The notes under the pieces: model-generated
Databases searched by the model: none
Seen by the model: only the letters and a program-made list of their open reading frames with translations
Told to the model about the DNA's origin: nothing
Source of the DNA: Aerococcus urinae
GTDB lineage: Bacteria; Bacillota; Bacilli; Lactobacillales; Aerococcaceae
Length of the DNA stretch: 64,000 nucleotides
Assembly (NCBI RefSeq): GCF_001543175.1
Contig: NZ_CP014161.1
Coordinates: 1,488,001 to 1,552,000, forward strand
Reading direction: 5' to 3'
In this document: positions 7,601-15,322 of the stretch, piece after piece
Position numbering within the stretch: position 1 is the stretch's first letter
How the letters are laid out: each line of letters opens with the position of its first letter
Position numbers and translations under genes: made by a program

Positions 7601-10362
7601 TTAACGTATCCGTCAGGCTTGCCTTGTCCGGAATCAGCCGGAATGATTTCGTCAAGTTTTCTATAAACAAGTTCTAGGGTGGCATTCTTTTGTGGGTTAA
7701 AGCTTTGATTTTGACCGTTAACTTGTGGTCTTTCAAAGACGTAACCAACAAATTTAGGGGCAGCAAAGTCCTTTTGCCCGGCGTATTCGATTACCCGACT
7801 ATCGCGTTTGCCTTCAATCTCAGTTGGATACTTGTCTTCAGCTTCTGCCCGGAACTTAGGATCAATATCTTGACCATCACTGGTTACGTATTTCACCTTA
7901 GCAAAGCTTGGACGTTGAACGTTGATCTTGTAAGGGACCTTTGTGATATGGTTTTCGCCTGGGAGCTGCACATTTACTGAACCCTCTAGTGAAATCTCTT
8001 GGTTATTTTTAGGAACTTTATAGCTGATTTCACCAGTCTTAGGATCTAGAGTCACGCCTGCTGGAGCATCTTTTGGCAGTTCAAATTTAGAGCCTTCTGG
8101 GAAGGTAAATTCTTTTCCAGCCTTTGTTCCTTTAATTGGCGCCTTAATGGTCTTATCTTCGGTTTCACGAACGAGTTCTTCTTGAGGTTCGTATTTTGCT
8201 GTTACTAAGGATGGTTTAAAGGATTTAGTTCCTAGTTTCTTACCATCACGAATAAAGGTAATCGTCACTTTACCATCTGGTCCAATTTCAACCTTATCCG
8301 TAGGAGCGAGTTTGCTGGATTCCTTTACCTTAGAAGCAATGTCTGCCTTCTCTTCTGGGTTTAGATTCTTAGGATCCTTGACTAGAATATCGCTAGTCAG
8401 TTTTTCAGTATAGTAAATAACCGTAGAAGTTACTTCACCGGAATAGTTACCTTCTGGTGTCACTAATTTCCCAGTAAAGTTTCTTGTCCCAACCTCATGT
8501 ATAAGATCACTATATTCTGACCCCTTGTCCCATTCGCGTTTCAGACTCTTATTGAGATCATCCTTTAATTTCTTCAAATCAACGCCTTTGTCTCCACCAA
8601 AACGTAATCCTCTCAAGCCGATATCTAAGGAATTATCAAACTCCTCTTTAGTGACATGATTAGGGGTTTCATCGACACAGCGAATAATGGTATTGCCATT
8701 TGGGAAAAGTTGGCGAATCTTAAAGTTATTAGACCAGGAAGAAAGATAGTTATAGTCTTTATCATCAGGACCATATTTCTTATCTGGAATTTGGTCACCG
8801 CTCCACACTTTAAGGTAGCGGCCTGTCCCGCCGTCTTCACGATCCAATTTACCTGAAATGACTAATTTCCCATCTTTTTGTTCCAATTTCATCCCGTTTA
8901 ATTCATTTTTCGCTAGCTTTTGATTAGCTTGGATAGCGTTGTTCCCACGGGCGTTGAGGATATGTTCGCCATCCATTAGGTCAACAACGACCGGATGGGT
9001 TAATGGAATAGAACCGGAGTTTTTAGGGTCTTTAAACACGATAACATCAGGAACTTTAGCAATAACTGAAATAAATTGGGTCTTAGGGACAACAGTGGTC
9101 CAGTGATTAGGATCATTTGCCTTGCTTGTAATAGTTAGATTGCCATCATCAGCCATAGACAACTGTGACTTATCAAGACCGAGTTTAGGATTGGCCTTTA
9201 AGAAATCATTGACTAATTTCTCTTTTTGATCACTTGTTAATTGGATATGGTCTGGATCATCCACAACTAATTTTCCTGCATTGTGGTTAGTATGGTTAGA
9301 TGGATTCTCACCACCACCAGTCGCATTGATCGCATAAGGTGACTTGTAATAGATTCCTTTGAGCTTGATTGGTTTTGATTCTTGATTGTTGTATTTCAAC
9401 CGTATTAAAATGTCAGCAGCTCTTTCTTCACGATTAGGACCATAAGTAACAGAATGAATCTGTGGACCATGCACTGGATCGATCCGCGTATTTTTCAAAG
9501 CGGAATCATCAACTTCCAAACTGACACTGGACCAGTCAATGTTGTTAGCTTCTAAGGCTTCTTTAATCTCAGGGTTGGCCTTGATAAAGTCCATCAGTTT
9601 AGCCCCTTTAATCCCTTCTTCAAAGAAATTGTGGGACAAGGCGCCAGCATATTCTGGAAATTCAATCTCATTAATTGGCTTAGGAGTGCCAGTATTCACA
9701 GGAGAACCACTACGATCATCATAATAGCCCGCCTGAGTACGGGCATCTGTTGATTGCTTCTCTTCTGGCTTAGTTGGCGCAGCTTCTGTTAATTTTGGTG
9801 CTTCTGGCGATACTTCATCTGCGGAAGCTGCATCATGTTTAGGAGCTGGCTTTTCTTCTCCTTTTTCTGGTTGAGCGACTTCTTTAACAGATTTTTCAGC
9901 CTGTGGAGAAGTTGCCTTCTCTACACTACTTACTTTATTATCTTTTTCGTCAGATACTGGTTGAACTTCAGTTGTGGGCTCAGCTTTAGCAGGTTTTGCT
10001 GCTTCTGGTTGAAGCTTATCTGCTTGACCAGTTTCAGCCGGTTTTACCGCTTCTGGCTGAACTTCAGCTGGCTTGCTGCTTGCTTGTGCATTGGAAGCAG
10101 GCGTTTCAGCGTGGACAGCTTCAGGTTGTACTTGGCTGCTCTTCTTTTCTTTAGCATTCTCATCGACAACAGTAGCAGAACTTGGTAGCGTGTCAGCAGC
10201 TTGGAGTTCAGCGGCTTGGACAATAGCTCCTTGCCCTAGAAAACTCAATCCTACCGATACAGCTACTGAAAATACACCTATTTTAAGATTCTTGATAGCA
10301 TAGTGATAGTTACGTTGACTACGCTTACGTATCTGCTCATGTTGATTATTTTTACTTAACAT
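1690..10362 (-). CDS. Giant LPXTG cell-wall surface protein with 16 Rib-like repeats
   Basis: About 2,890 residues. The N-terminus has a YSIRK-like export signal (Y-A-I-K-N-L-K-I-G-V-F-S-V) and a likely signal cleavage near V-Q-A-A. A Pro/Glu/Ala/Lys-rich stretch runs to about residue 220, then a non-repetitive, presumably ligand-facing region to about residue 1000. That region includes a Rib-like unit near 720-810 and a MucBP-like segment near 830-900. Sixteen Rib-like units of 99 residues span about 1022-2605. The C-terminus has a Ser/Pro-rich wall spacer, L-P-K-T-G near residue 2858, a hydrophobic helix and K-R-K-N-K. Sortase A should anchor it to peptidoglycan as an adhesin on a long stalk. 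Start: an upstream ATG at 10368 directly abuts the AGAGGA ribosome site with no spacer. ATG at 10362 has a normal six-base spacing and is preferred. The ligand is unknown. Confidence 0.9.
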   Translation of the reverse strand: MLSKNNQHEQIRKRSQRNYHYAIKNLKIGVFSVAVSVGLSFLGQGAIVQAAELQAADTLPSSATVVDENAKEKKSSQVQPEAVHAETPASNAQASSKPAEVQPEAVKPAETGQADKLQPEAAKPAKAEPTTEVQPVSDEKDNKVSSVEKATSPQAEKSVKEVAQPEKGEEKPAPKHDAASADEVSPEAPKLTEAAPTKPEEKQSTDARTQAGYYDDRSGSPVNTGTPKPINEIEFPEYAGALSHNFFEEGIKGAKLMDFIKANPEIKEALEANNIDWSSVSLEVDDSALKNTRIDPVHGPQIHSVTYGPNREERAADILIRLKYNNQESKPIKLKGIYYKSPYAINATGGGENPSNHTNHNAGKLVVDDPDHIQLTSDQKEKLVNDFLKANPKLGLDKSQLSMADDGNLTITSKANDPNHWTTVVPKTQFISVIAKVPDVIVFKDPKNSGSIPLTHPVVVDLMDGEHILNARGNNAIQANQKLAKNELNGMKLEQKDGKLVISGKLDREDGGTGRYLKVWSGDQIPDKKYGPDDKDYNYLSSWSNNFKIRQLFPNGNTIIRCVDETPNHVTKEEFDNSLDIGLRGLRFGGDKGVDLKKLKDDLNKSLKREWDKGSEYSDLIHEVGTRNFTGKLVTPEGNYSGEVTSTVIYYTEKLTSDILVKDPKNLNPEEKADIASKVKESSKLAPTDKVEIGPDGKVTITFIRDGKKLGTKSFKPSLVTAKYEPQEELVRETEDKTIKAPIKGTKAGKEFTFPEGSKFELPKDAPAGVTLDPKTGEISYKVPKNNQEISLEGSVNVQLPGENHITKVPYKINVQRPSFAKVKYVTSDGQDIDPKFRAEAEDKYPTEIEGKRDSRVIEYAGQKDFAAPKFVGYVFERPQVNGQNQSFNPQKNATLELVYRKLDEIIPADSGQGKPDGYVKVTFKDVEGGKLDQADADKVYFVNPKAGVKISEDGADLVGKDKDGKEQKVALPKVSPDEKYEVNYHKPSADETTTWAYDKYDEVGKEITEDKEFTAQVAKKNSEDYEPEYGESKGKPGDTVSVGVPSFTKDGKPVESAPEGTKFEAPEGVKVNPDGSLEVTIPSDKNDGDVITVPVTVTYPDGSQDTVNAVVKVVDQHQQVEPKYGEKVAKPGDSVPVEQPSFTDKNGQPTKAPEGTKYKLGKDAPQGVTVNPDGSLTVKVPEGAKDGDVITVPVEVTYPDGTTDTVNAKVTVKDQSQTVEPEYLPKVGKPGQEVPVEKPNFTDKDGNPTKVPEGTKYELGKDAPQGVIVNPDGSLTVKVPEGAKDGDVITVPVKVTYPDGTTDTVNAKVTVVDQSQKVEPKYDDKTGTPGKEAKVEKPNFTDKDGNPTKAPEGTKYELGKDAPQGVTVNPDGSLTVKVPEGAKDGDVITVPVKVTYPDGTTDTVNAKVTVVDQSQKVQPKYDDKTGTPGQEVPVEKPNFTEKDGKETPAPEGTKYELGKDAPQGVTVNPDGSLTVKVPEGAKDGDVITVPVKVTYPDGTTDTVNAKVTVSDQSQKVEPKYDDKTGTPGQEVPVETPSFTDKDNNPTKAPEGTKYELGKDAPQGVTVNPDGSLTVKVPEGAKDGDVITVPVKVTYPDGTTDTVEAKVTVSDQSQKVQPKYDDKTSTPGQEVPVEQPAFTDKDGNPTTAPEGTKYELGKDAPQGVTVNPDGSLTVKVPEGAKDGDVITVPVKVTYPDGTTDTVNAKVTVVDQSQKVEPKYDDKTGTPGQEVPVEKPNFTDKDGNPTKAPEGTKYELGKDAPQGVTVNPDGSLTVKVPEGAKDGDVITVPLKVTYPDGTTDTVNAKVTVVDQSQKVEPKYDDKTGTPGQEVPVEKPNFTDKDGKPTTVPAGTKYELGKDAPQGVTVNPDGSLTIKVPEGAKDGDVITVPVKVTYPDGTTDTVDAKVTVVDQSQKVEPKYGDKTSTPGQEVPVEAPNFTDKDGNPTKAPKGTKYELGKDAPQGVTVNPDGSLTVKVPEGAKDGDVITVPVKVTYPDGTTDTVNAKVTVVDQSQKVEPKYDDKTGTPGKEAKVETPNFTDKDGKETPAPEGTKYELGKDAPQGVTVNPDGSLTVKVPEGAKDGDVITVPVKVTYPDGTTDTVEAKVTVSDQSQKLQPKYDDKTGTPGQEVPVEKPVFTDKDGNATPAPEGTKYELGKDAPQGVTVNPDGSLTVKVPEGAKDGDVITVPVKVTYPDGTTDTVNAKVTVVDQSQKVEPKYGDKTGTPGQKVPVEKPNFTDKDGKPTTVPAGTKYELGKDAPQGVTVNPDGSLKVKVPEGAKDGDVITVPVKVTYPDGTTDTVNAKVTVVDQSQKVEPKYDDKTGTPGQEVPVEKPNFTDKDGNPTAAPEGTKYELGKDAPQGVTVNPDGSLKVKVPEGAKDGDVITVPVKVTYPDGTSDTVNAKVTVKDQSQTVEPKYKDKVGTPGSSVKVDQPEFTGKDGKTTPAPDGTKYELGKDAPQGVTVNPDGSLTVKVPEGAKDGDVITVPVKVSYPDGTSDTVNAKVTVSDQSQTVEPKYKDKVGTPGSSVKVDQPEFTGKDGKTTPAPEGTKYELGKDVPQGVTVNPDGSLTVKVPEGAKDGDVITVPVKVTYPDGTTDTVEAKITVSDQSQKYTPKPVITLVDDLNKITKEEQDQAVKSLKDFNKDLPKDTVITIDKDGNAIFTYPDGTTDLIEKDKVFAERETTLPPVFDKVKEGDKEISGKTEAFAKVIVTIPGLDKPVEVTADEDGNFLVLVPDGVTLKAKDKITATAQGKDKKVSRLGEVLVEEIPTSPQPCPSSPEPASPSPEPSQPSAPQLEDKDHPSQESDHSQKPNQTTETDHSTETIVKEGTQTAATASPNLSRVEEKEESQTEKAAQTENANTSLPKTGVVAAPVALELLLVAAGAILALPSKRKNK
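2551..7300 (-). repeat. Tandem array of 16 in-frame 297-bp Rib-like repeats
   Basis: The T-T-G-A-C-T-T-T-G-G anchor (plus strand) recurs at 2551, 2848 and 3145, and onward every 297 bases. This gives 99-residue units that share K-Y-E-L-G-K-D-A-P-Q-G-V and D-G-D-V-I-T-V-P. Fifteen units are nearly identical. The unit nearest the N-terminus (about 7000-7300) is divergent. The first 35 residues of each unit vary most (P-N-F-T-D-K-D-G-N-P-T versus P-E-F-T-G-K-D-G-K-T-T), and the second half is almost invariant. Confidence 0.95.
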
Positions 10363-10393
10363 AAACATTCCTCTTTTTAATAAATAATATTTT

Positions 10394-10441
10394 CTAACAT
10401 GTTAGCGCTATTATTATAAAGGATTTTTAGCATATATTCTA
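10394..10441 (-). promoter_or_regulatory. Promoter with palindromic candidate operator for the Rib protein gene
   Basis: On the minus strand TATAAT (10418-10413) has a weak -35 TAGAAT 17 bases upstream. Directly downstream, where transcription should start, lies the perfect 12-base palindrome CTAACATGTTAG (10394-10405). Its position suggests a repressor site, but no regulator is identified. Confidence 0.4.
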
Positions 10442-10562
10442 TAATAATTTCTTTTTAATAATTATAATAAAATATATGTAAATAAACAAAATTGTTTTTT
10501 TAAATATTATTTTATAACTTTATAAGGAAATTTTTAGTAAGTAGTCACTCTTGCGATGAAAC

Positions 10563-10612
10563 AAAGAAAAACCGCCCTTTCCGAGCTAATATTACTCGCT
10601 AGGAGAGAGCGG
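10563..10612 (-). terminator. Terminator downstream of the broken adhesin gene
   Basis: An imperfect stem (CCGC/GCGG outside, CTAGCGAG/GCTCGG inside) is followed on the minus strand by TTTTTCTTT. It sits about 140 bases after the stop at 10750. Apart from this and the promoter at 10413, the 10369-10749 gap is AT-rich and shows nothing else. Confidence 0.6.
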
Positions 10613-10749
10613 ATGTTATTAAAAGTTTTGAAAATCTTTCTACAAATAAAACAGTATATTATTTATAAACGATCGATACATATCTATAACTTATAAATAG
10701 ATTGAGATCGATTAGGAGTAAGAATACTAAATAGTCTCTGCAGTCACTT

Positions 10750-13700
10750 TTATTGGTTATTTTTACGTTTAATTGGAATAGCCAATAGGGCTCCAGCTAG
10801 GACGAGTAAGACTTCAATAGCTACTGGCTCAGCAACAACACCGGTCTTAGGAAGGCTGGTGTGAGCACTTGACTCTTGAGTGTCTTTTCTTGTTCCAGCT
10901 GCTGTCTCTTCTACTGTAGTCAGTTTTGGAGTGGCTGGAGCTGACGCTGGAAGAGTCGATTGCTTAATTGTTTGAGCTGTTGATTTCATTACAGACACTT
11001 TAGACTGTTCTAAAACAATCTTTTGACTGTGATCAGTGGTCTTTTCCTTTGTTGAAATCATCTTATCTTTATCCTCTTTTGGATGACTATGGTGTTCTAC
11101 TATAGTGTTTTCACTCTTTAGAAGGCGTTCATAGATATAGGTGACTTCGAGTTTCTTATCAGGAATATAATTTCCTTTAGTTTCTTGACCATCTTTAGCG
11201 TACTTCACACCGGACTTCTTAGACTCTTCGTTACTTGGAGCAACGGAAACCAGCTTGTAGCCGTCCTTGTCTTGTTTTGAAGTGGTATAAGTTTGATCAA
11301 CTTTGCCAGTTGTGACTTCATTGTCTTTAATCTCATCAGTTGAAATCACATTACCATCTTCGTCCACTGTCCGGTAAATATGATGTTCTTGGAAGCTACC
11401 TTTAGTCCTTTGAACCCGCTCATAAACGTAGGTCACTTCTAGTTTCTTGTCAGAGACGTAGTTACCCTTGGTTTTTTGGCCATCTTTTGAGAATTTAACA
11501 CCAGACTTCTTAGAGTCTTCGTTAGTTGGCATAACGGAAACTAATTTATAGCCATCCTTGTCTTGTTTCGAGGTGGTGTAGCTTTGGTCAGTCTTACCGC
11601 TAGTTACCTCATTATCCTTAGTCTCATCTGTTGAAATGACGTTACCGTCTTCGTCTACTGTCCGGTAGATGTGGTGTTCTTGGAAGCTACCCTTTGTCTT
11701 TTGAACCCGTTCGTAAACATAGGTCACTCCTAACTTCTTGTCAGCAACATAGTTACCTTTAGTATTTTGACCATCTTTTGAGAATTTTACTCCTAAGGTT
11801 TCCGATTCTTTATTGCTTGGAGTAACAGAAACTAACTTATAGCCATCCTTATCTTGTTTTGAGGTGGTGTATGTTTGGTTAGATTTACCACTTGTGACTT
11901 CGTTGTCTCTTGTCTCATCTGTTGAAATTACTTTGCCATCTTCATCAACAGTTCGATAAATGTGGTGTTCTTGGAAGCTGCCTTTAGTCTTTTGTACGCG
12001 TTCGTAGACGTAGGTCACTTCGAGTTTCTTATCGGAAACATAGTTACCTTTGGTTTCTTGACCATCTTTAGAGAACTTGACGTCAGAATTCTTGGAGTCT
12101 TCATTAGTTGGGGTAACGGATACTAGCTTGTAGCCATCTTTATCTTGTTTCGAAGTGGTATAGCTTTGATCAGATTTACCACTTGTCACTTCATTGTCCT
12201 TCGTCTCGTCAGTTGAAATCACATTTCCATCTTCGTCCACAGTCCGGTAGATATGGTGCTCTTGGAAGCTACCCTTAGTTTTTTGGACGCGTTCATAAAC
12301 GTAGGTCACTTCGAGTTTTTTGTCAGAGACATAGTTACCTTTGGTTTCTTGACCATCTTTGGAGAATTTTACACCAGAATTCTTGGATTCTTCGTTACTT
12401 GGAGTAACGGAAACTAACTTATAGCCGGCCTTATCTTGTTTTGAAGTGGTATAGCTTTGATCAGTTTTTCCACTAGTTACCTCGTTATCCTTAGTCTCAT
12501 CAGTGGAAATCACATTACCGTCTTCATCGACTGTCCGATAAATGTGGTGTTCTTGGAAGCTCCCTTTTGTCTTTTGAACACGTTCGTAGACGTAGGTCAC
12601 TTCTAATTTCTTATCAGAAACATAGTTACCTTTAGTTTCTTGGCCGTTTTTAGCGTATTTCACGCCTAAAGTCTTTGATTCCTCATTACTTGGTGACACT
12701 GAAACTAACTTGTAGCCGGCCTTGTCTTGTTTTGAGGTGGTATAGCTTTGATCAGTCTTTCCACTAGTTACCTCGTTATCCTTAGTCTCATTAGTGGAAA
12801 TCACATTACCGTCTTCATCGACTGTCCGATAAATGTGGTGTTCTTGGAAGCTCCCTTTTGTCTTTTGAACACGTTCGTAGACGTAGGTCACTTCGAGTTT
12901 CTTATCTGATAAGTAATTCCCTCGAGTTTCTTGACCGTCTTTAGAGAATTTAACCCCAGATTTTTTAGATTCTTCATTGCTTGGGGTGACAGACACTAAC
13001 TTGTAACCATCCCTGTCTTGCTTTGAAGTGGTGTAGATTTGATCGCTTTTTCCACTTGTAACTTCATTGTCTTTAGACTCATCAGTAGAAATCACATTAC
13101 CTTCCTCATCCACAGTACGGTAAATATGATGTTCTTGGAAACTACCATTTTTGTCTTCTTGTTTGATATCTCTAAAGTAAACATAGGTAATTTCTTTTTT
13201 CCTGCCAGGTATATAGTTATCTTCTTGAGGTTCACCATTCTCATTATATCTTGGTAGATTTATTAATTTCTTCCGATCCACATGAGAGAACTTATAATCT
13301 TCAAACTCTTGTTTGCTGGTGACATAGTAATTATCTATGCCCCCCTTGAGAGTATTAGAGCTCATCTCAAAGGTTTGACTCTTATCGATTTTCCCATTAA
13401 CTCTCGTGTAATAAATATGGTGTTCTACAAAATAGCCATCATTTTTAGTGCCCCCCATTGCTTTATCATTGAAATTATGGATCACATTATGGCTTTCTAC
13501 CCAGCTATAAACTTCTCCTGGAATTCCATCGTCACCATGTAGTACCCCGCTAGAGTATAGATTATAATCAATCCCATCACGCGATTTAGCCTTTGACTTT
13601 ACTACGACAACATATGGCGAATCAATTTGTCTCTTCTTGAAGTTTATATATAGTTTTCCATTATTGTAGTTAATTTCTGAATCTTTAATTGTAACGCCTT

Positions 13701-14082
13701 CAGCAGGATTTTCATAGACAGCATCAGGTAATTGAACACCTTTTTGAATTTTCTTGATTTCAACTTTGGTGTTTACTGCATCATAGAATACATCACTAGG
13801 CACGGCTAAAACATTATAAGCCTCTCGACCGCCATTATGAACAACCATACCTACGCTATTTTCAAAGATACCATTTAAGCCACTTCTTATCGTCTCTGAC
13901 TTAGGATTCACATAGAAAACTTGGGTGAATTCTCCGGTATCTTTATTCCATTCAGTAAATTGACTATTAATATTTAATTTACCCTTTCGATAAGGTTGAC
14001 CGTAATTGACATACAAATTTTTAACGGCACTCTTATCTCCTGCTTGAATTTTAAAAGTTTGATTGCTGGAATTCTTGATCAC
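10750..14082 (-). CDS. C-terminal part of the frameshifted adhesin (Ig-like region, MucBP-like repeats, LPXTG)
   Basis: The frame is open beyond 14082 up to about 14256. The GTG at 14082 is only the first potential start and has no convincing ribosome site. Contents: the remainder of a two-domain Ig-like binding region (for example G-N-K-I-I-Y-T-F-T just upstream and F-T-E-W-N-K-D-T-G-E-F-T-Q inside), then a divergent repeat and seven nearly identical 97-residue repeats. A decayed eighth copy follows, then L-P-K-T-G-V-V-A-E-P, a membrane helix and K-R-K-N-N-Q. Without the upstream signal peptide the fragment could not reach the wall. Confidence 0.75.
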   Translation of the reverse strand: MIKNSSNQTFKIQAGDKSAVKNLYVNYGQPYRKGKLNINSQFTEWNKDTGEFTQVFYVNPKSETIRSGLNGIFENSVGMVVHNGGREAYNVLAVPSDVFYDAVNTKVEIKKIQKGVQLPDAVYENPAEGVTIKDSEINYNNGKLYINFKKRQIDSPYVVVVKSKAKSRDGIDYNLYSSGVLHGDDGIPGEVYSWVESHNVIHNFNDKAMGGTKNDGYFVEHHIYYTRVNGKIDKSQTFEMSSNTLKGGIDNYYVTSKQEFEDYKFSHVDRKKLINLPRYNENGEPQEDNYIPGRKKEITYVYFRDIKQEDKNGSFQEHHIYRTVDEEGNVISTDESKDNEVTSGKSDQIYTTSKQDRDGYKLVSVTPSNEESKKSGVKFSKDGQETRGNYLSDKKLEVTYVYERVQKTKGSFQEHHIYRTVDEDGNVISTNETKDNEVTSGKTDQSYTTSKQDKAGYKLVSVSPSNEESKTLGVKYAKNGQETKGNYVSDKKLEVTYVYERVQKTKGSFQEHHIYRTVDEDGNVISTDETKDNEVTSGKTDQSYTTSKQDKAGYKLVSVTPSNEESKNSGVKFSKDGQETKGNYVSDKKLEVTYVYERVQKTKGSFQEHHIYRTVDEDGNVISTDETKDNEVTSGKSDQSYTTSKQDKDGYKLVSVTPTNEDSKNSDVKFSKDGQETKGNYVSDKKLEVTYVYERVQKTKGSFQEHHIYRTVDEDGKVISTDETRDNEVTSGKSNQTYTTSKQDKDGYKLVSVTPSNKESETLGVKFSKDGQNTKGNYVADKKLGVTYVYERVQKTKGSFQEHHIYRTVDEDGNVISTDETKDNEVTSGKTDQSYTTSKQDKDGYKLVSVMPTNEDSKKSGVKFSKDGQKTKGNYVSDKKLEVTYVYERVQRTKGSFQEHHIYRTVDEDGNVISTDEIKDNEVTTGKVDQTYTTSKQDKDGYKLVSVAPSNEESKKSGVKYAKDGQETKGNYIPDKKLEVTYIYERLLKSENTIVEHHSHPKEDKDKMISTKEKTTDHSQKIVLEQSKVSVMKSTAQTIKQSTLPASAPATPKLTTVEETAAGTRKDTQESSAHTSLPKTGVVAEPVAIEVLLVLAGALLAIPIKRKNNQ
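11114..13150 (-). repeat. Seven tandem 291-bp repeats in the adhesin gene
   Basis: The plus-strand word GGAAGCTACC or its variants recurs at 11391 and 11682 and on to 13137, an exact 291-base period. Each 97-residue unit runs from S-F-Q-E-H-H-I-Y-R-T-V-D-E to E-V-T-Y-V-Y-E-R-V, resembling MucBP-type domains. A divergent copy precedes the array and a truncated one follows it. Confidence 0.9.
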
Positions 14083-14195
14083 TTTTTTATTGTCAAAGCC
14101 AGTCAGAGCAAATACAGCAAAGGCTCGTGGTCGGTCATTAATAGCTTTGGTGAAGGTATAGATAATTTTATTCCCTTCTTTTCTCCCTTTAGCAA

Positions 14196-14996
14196 TTACT
14201 GCGTCCTCTGAAACGATATCTGGAACTTGATTACTTTCGGTTCGATCCCTTTTAAGCTATAATTGTCGGATACTGTTAGGGTAAATGTATCGCCCTCTTT
14301 AGTTCCTTTAGGTGTCACAAAGAAAGCACTAAAGGGCAATGCCTCTCCATCAACCGCTTGGAGAGTATCACTATCATTTTCTTTGTTAATACTTAGCTCC
14401 AACTTAGGGACATCACGACTAATATCTCTCGGCTTGTTGGTATTGACTTCTTCAGAATTCTCTAAATCCTTATCTGAAACATCATAGGTCGTCGCCTTAA
14501 CTTCATCTTCCTTAGCAGGACGATGAGTGAGATCATTATTATATTCTTCACTTGCTCGACTGGCTAGTTTTGGAGTTTCCTTTTTAGCATTACGACTGAC
14601 ACTTACAGGGACATTTTCAGGATTTTTAACAGCTTCATCTAAACTTGGCTTTACCGCAGCTTGACTTTCCTTTTCAGGAGTCACTGACTTATTTTCTTTA
14701 GCAGTTAATTCAGCTGGTTTAGTCTTGTCGGCATCGACTTCCATATTTTTTGATGTATTTTCTGACAGTTTAGCCTTGTCTTCTGGGTAAGCTGCTTTCT
14801 GATTAGCAGGTGCACTCACTTGATTGCCTGTACTTGGAGTATTTTCTTGGGCATATACCGTATCACTAGACGCTAATATCCAGCAACCTAATGCGCAAGA
14901 AACTATACCTATTGAAAGCTTCCGAATACCGTACCTTATTTTTTTATTACTACTTTCTTGTTTTTTACGGTTGATAATTTTCGCAAATTTTTCCAT
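14196..14996 (-). CDS. N-terminal part of the frameshifted adhesin (YSIRK signal, start of Ig-like domain)
   Basis: 266 residues as read. It begins with a classic YSIRK-type signal (R-Y-G-I-R-K-L-S-I-G-I-V-S) and a likely cleavage after V-Y-A. A Lys/Glu/Ala-rich linker follows to about residue 190. Then comes the start of an Ig-like fold of the Sdr/Clf kind (G-D-T-F-T-L-T-V-S-D-N-Y). Start: ATG at 14996 with AGGAGA five bases upstream. The last nine or so residues before the stop are out of frame. On its own this product would be exported without a wall anchor and so be secreted and probably non-functional. Confidence 0.75.
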   Translation of the reverse strand: MEKFAKIINRKKQESSNKKIRYGIRKLSIGIVSCALGCWILASSDTVYAQENTPSTGNQVSAPANQKAAYPEDKAKLSENTSKNMEVDADKTKPAELTAKENKSVTPEKESQAAVKPSLDEAVKNPENVPVSVSRNAKKETPKLASRASEEYNNDLTHRPAKEDEVKATTYDVSDKDLENSEEVNTNKPRDISRDVPKLELSINKENDSDTLQAVDGEALPFSAFFVTPKGTKEGDTFTLTVSDNYSLKGIEPKVIKFQISFQRTQ

Positions 14997-15179
14997 AAAA
15001 TCTCCTCTTAAAACATCATGCTATTGATTGATATTTACGACTATTAGAATTTCTGGTCAGATTACTACACATTCCCACGAACTATGGTGTAACTACAGAA
15101 AAAGGCTTGTCGGTCACACCGTCTACTGATACTTTTTAGTCTGACTATTCAGACACTAAGCAGCGTTCATGATGATCAA

Positions 15180-15297
15180 TCTCTCACTTCAACTTGGAGA
15201 TAAAGTAGACACTAAGGGCAAGACATGGTTATTATGATATGTGGTAAAGTTTACTGATAACTAGTACTACCATCTTTTTAAAATTGAAGTGGAGAGA
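15180..15297. repeat. Inverted repeat pair, possible small-transposon remnant
   Basis: TCTCTCACTTCAA (15180-15192) is matched by TTGAAGTGGAGAGA (15284-15297), its complement with one extra base. They bound about 90 bp with no open frame. The spacing suits a miniature inverted-repeat element or the ends of a decayed insertion sequence. No target duplication is evident. Confidence 0.4.
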
Positions 15298-15302
15298 CAG
15301 AA

Positions 15303-15322
15303 AAAACGCTTAGAAGCGTTTT
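15303..15322. terminator. Orphan bidirectional terminator hairpin
   Basis: AAAACGCT (15303-15310) pairs with AGCGTTTT (15315-15322) around TAGA, with T/A tracts on both sides. No gene ends nearby, so it probably belonged to a lost gene. Confidence 0.6.

Larger units (their letters stand above)
10750..14996 (-). pseudogene. MSCRAMM-like LPXTG adhesin, disrupted by a frameshift
   Basis: Two reading frames form one adhesin. The upstream frame (14996 to the stop at 14196) carries the YSIRK signal and the first Ig-like fold. The downstream frame is open from just after a TAG at 14257-14259 to 10750, and completes the Ig-like region, repeats and anchor. Reading through the upstream frame gives ...S-L-K-G-I-E-P-K and then nonsense. 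The other frame continues sensibly with S-N-Q-V-P-D-I-V-S-E-D-A-V. One extra A in the AAA run at 14235-14237 would restore a single frame of about 1,415 residues. The sequence is otherwise intact, with no further stops. This suggests a recent mutation, a phase-variable state or a base-calling error. Confidence 0.8.

Noticed and set aside
14240-14256. Programmed -1 frameshifting at A-AAA-GGG in the split adhesin
   Set aside because: The heptamer does not fit X-XXY-YYZ, because the A-site codon would not re-pair after slipping. The restored protein also reads better with a frame change about fifteen bases further on.
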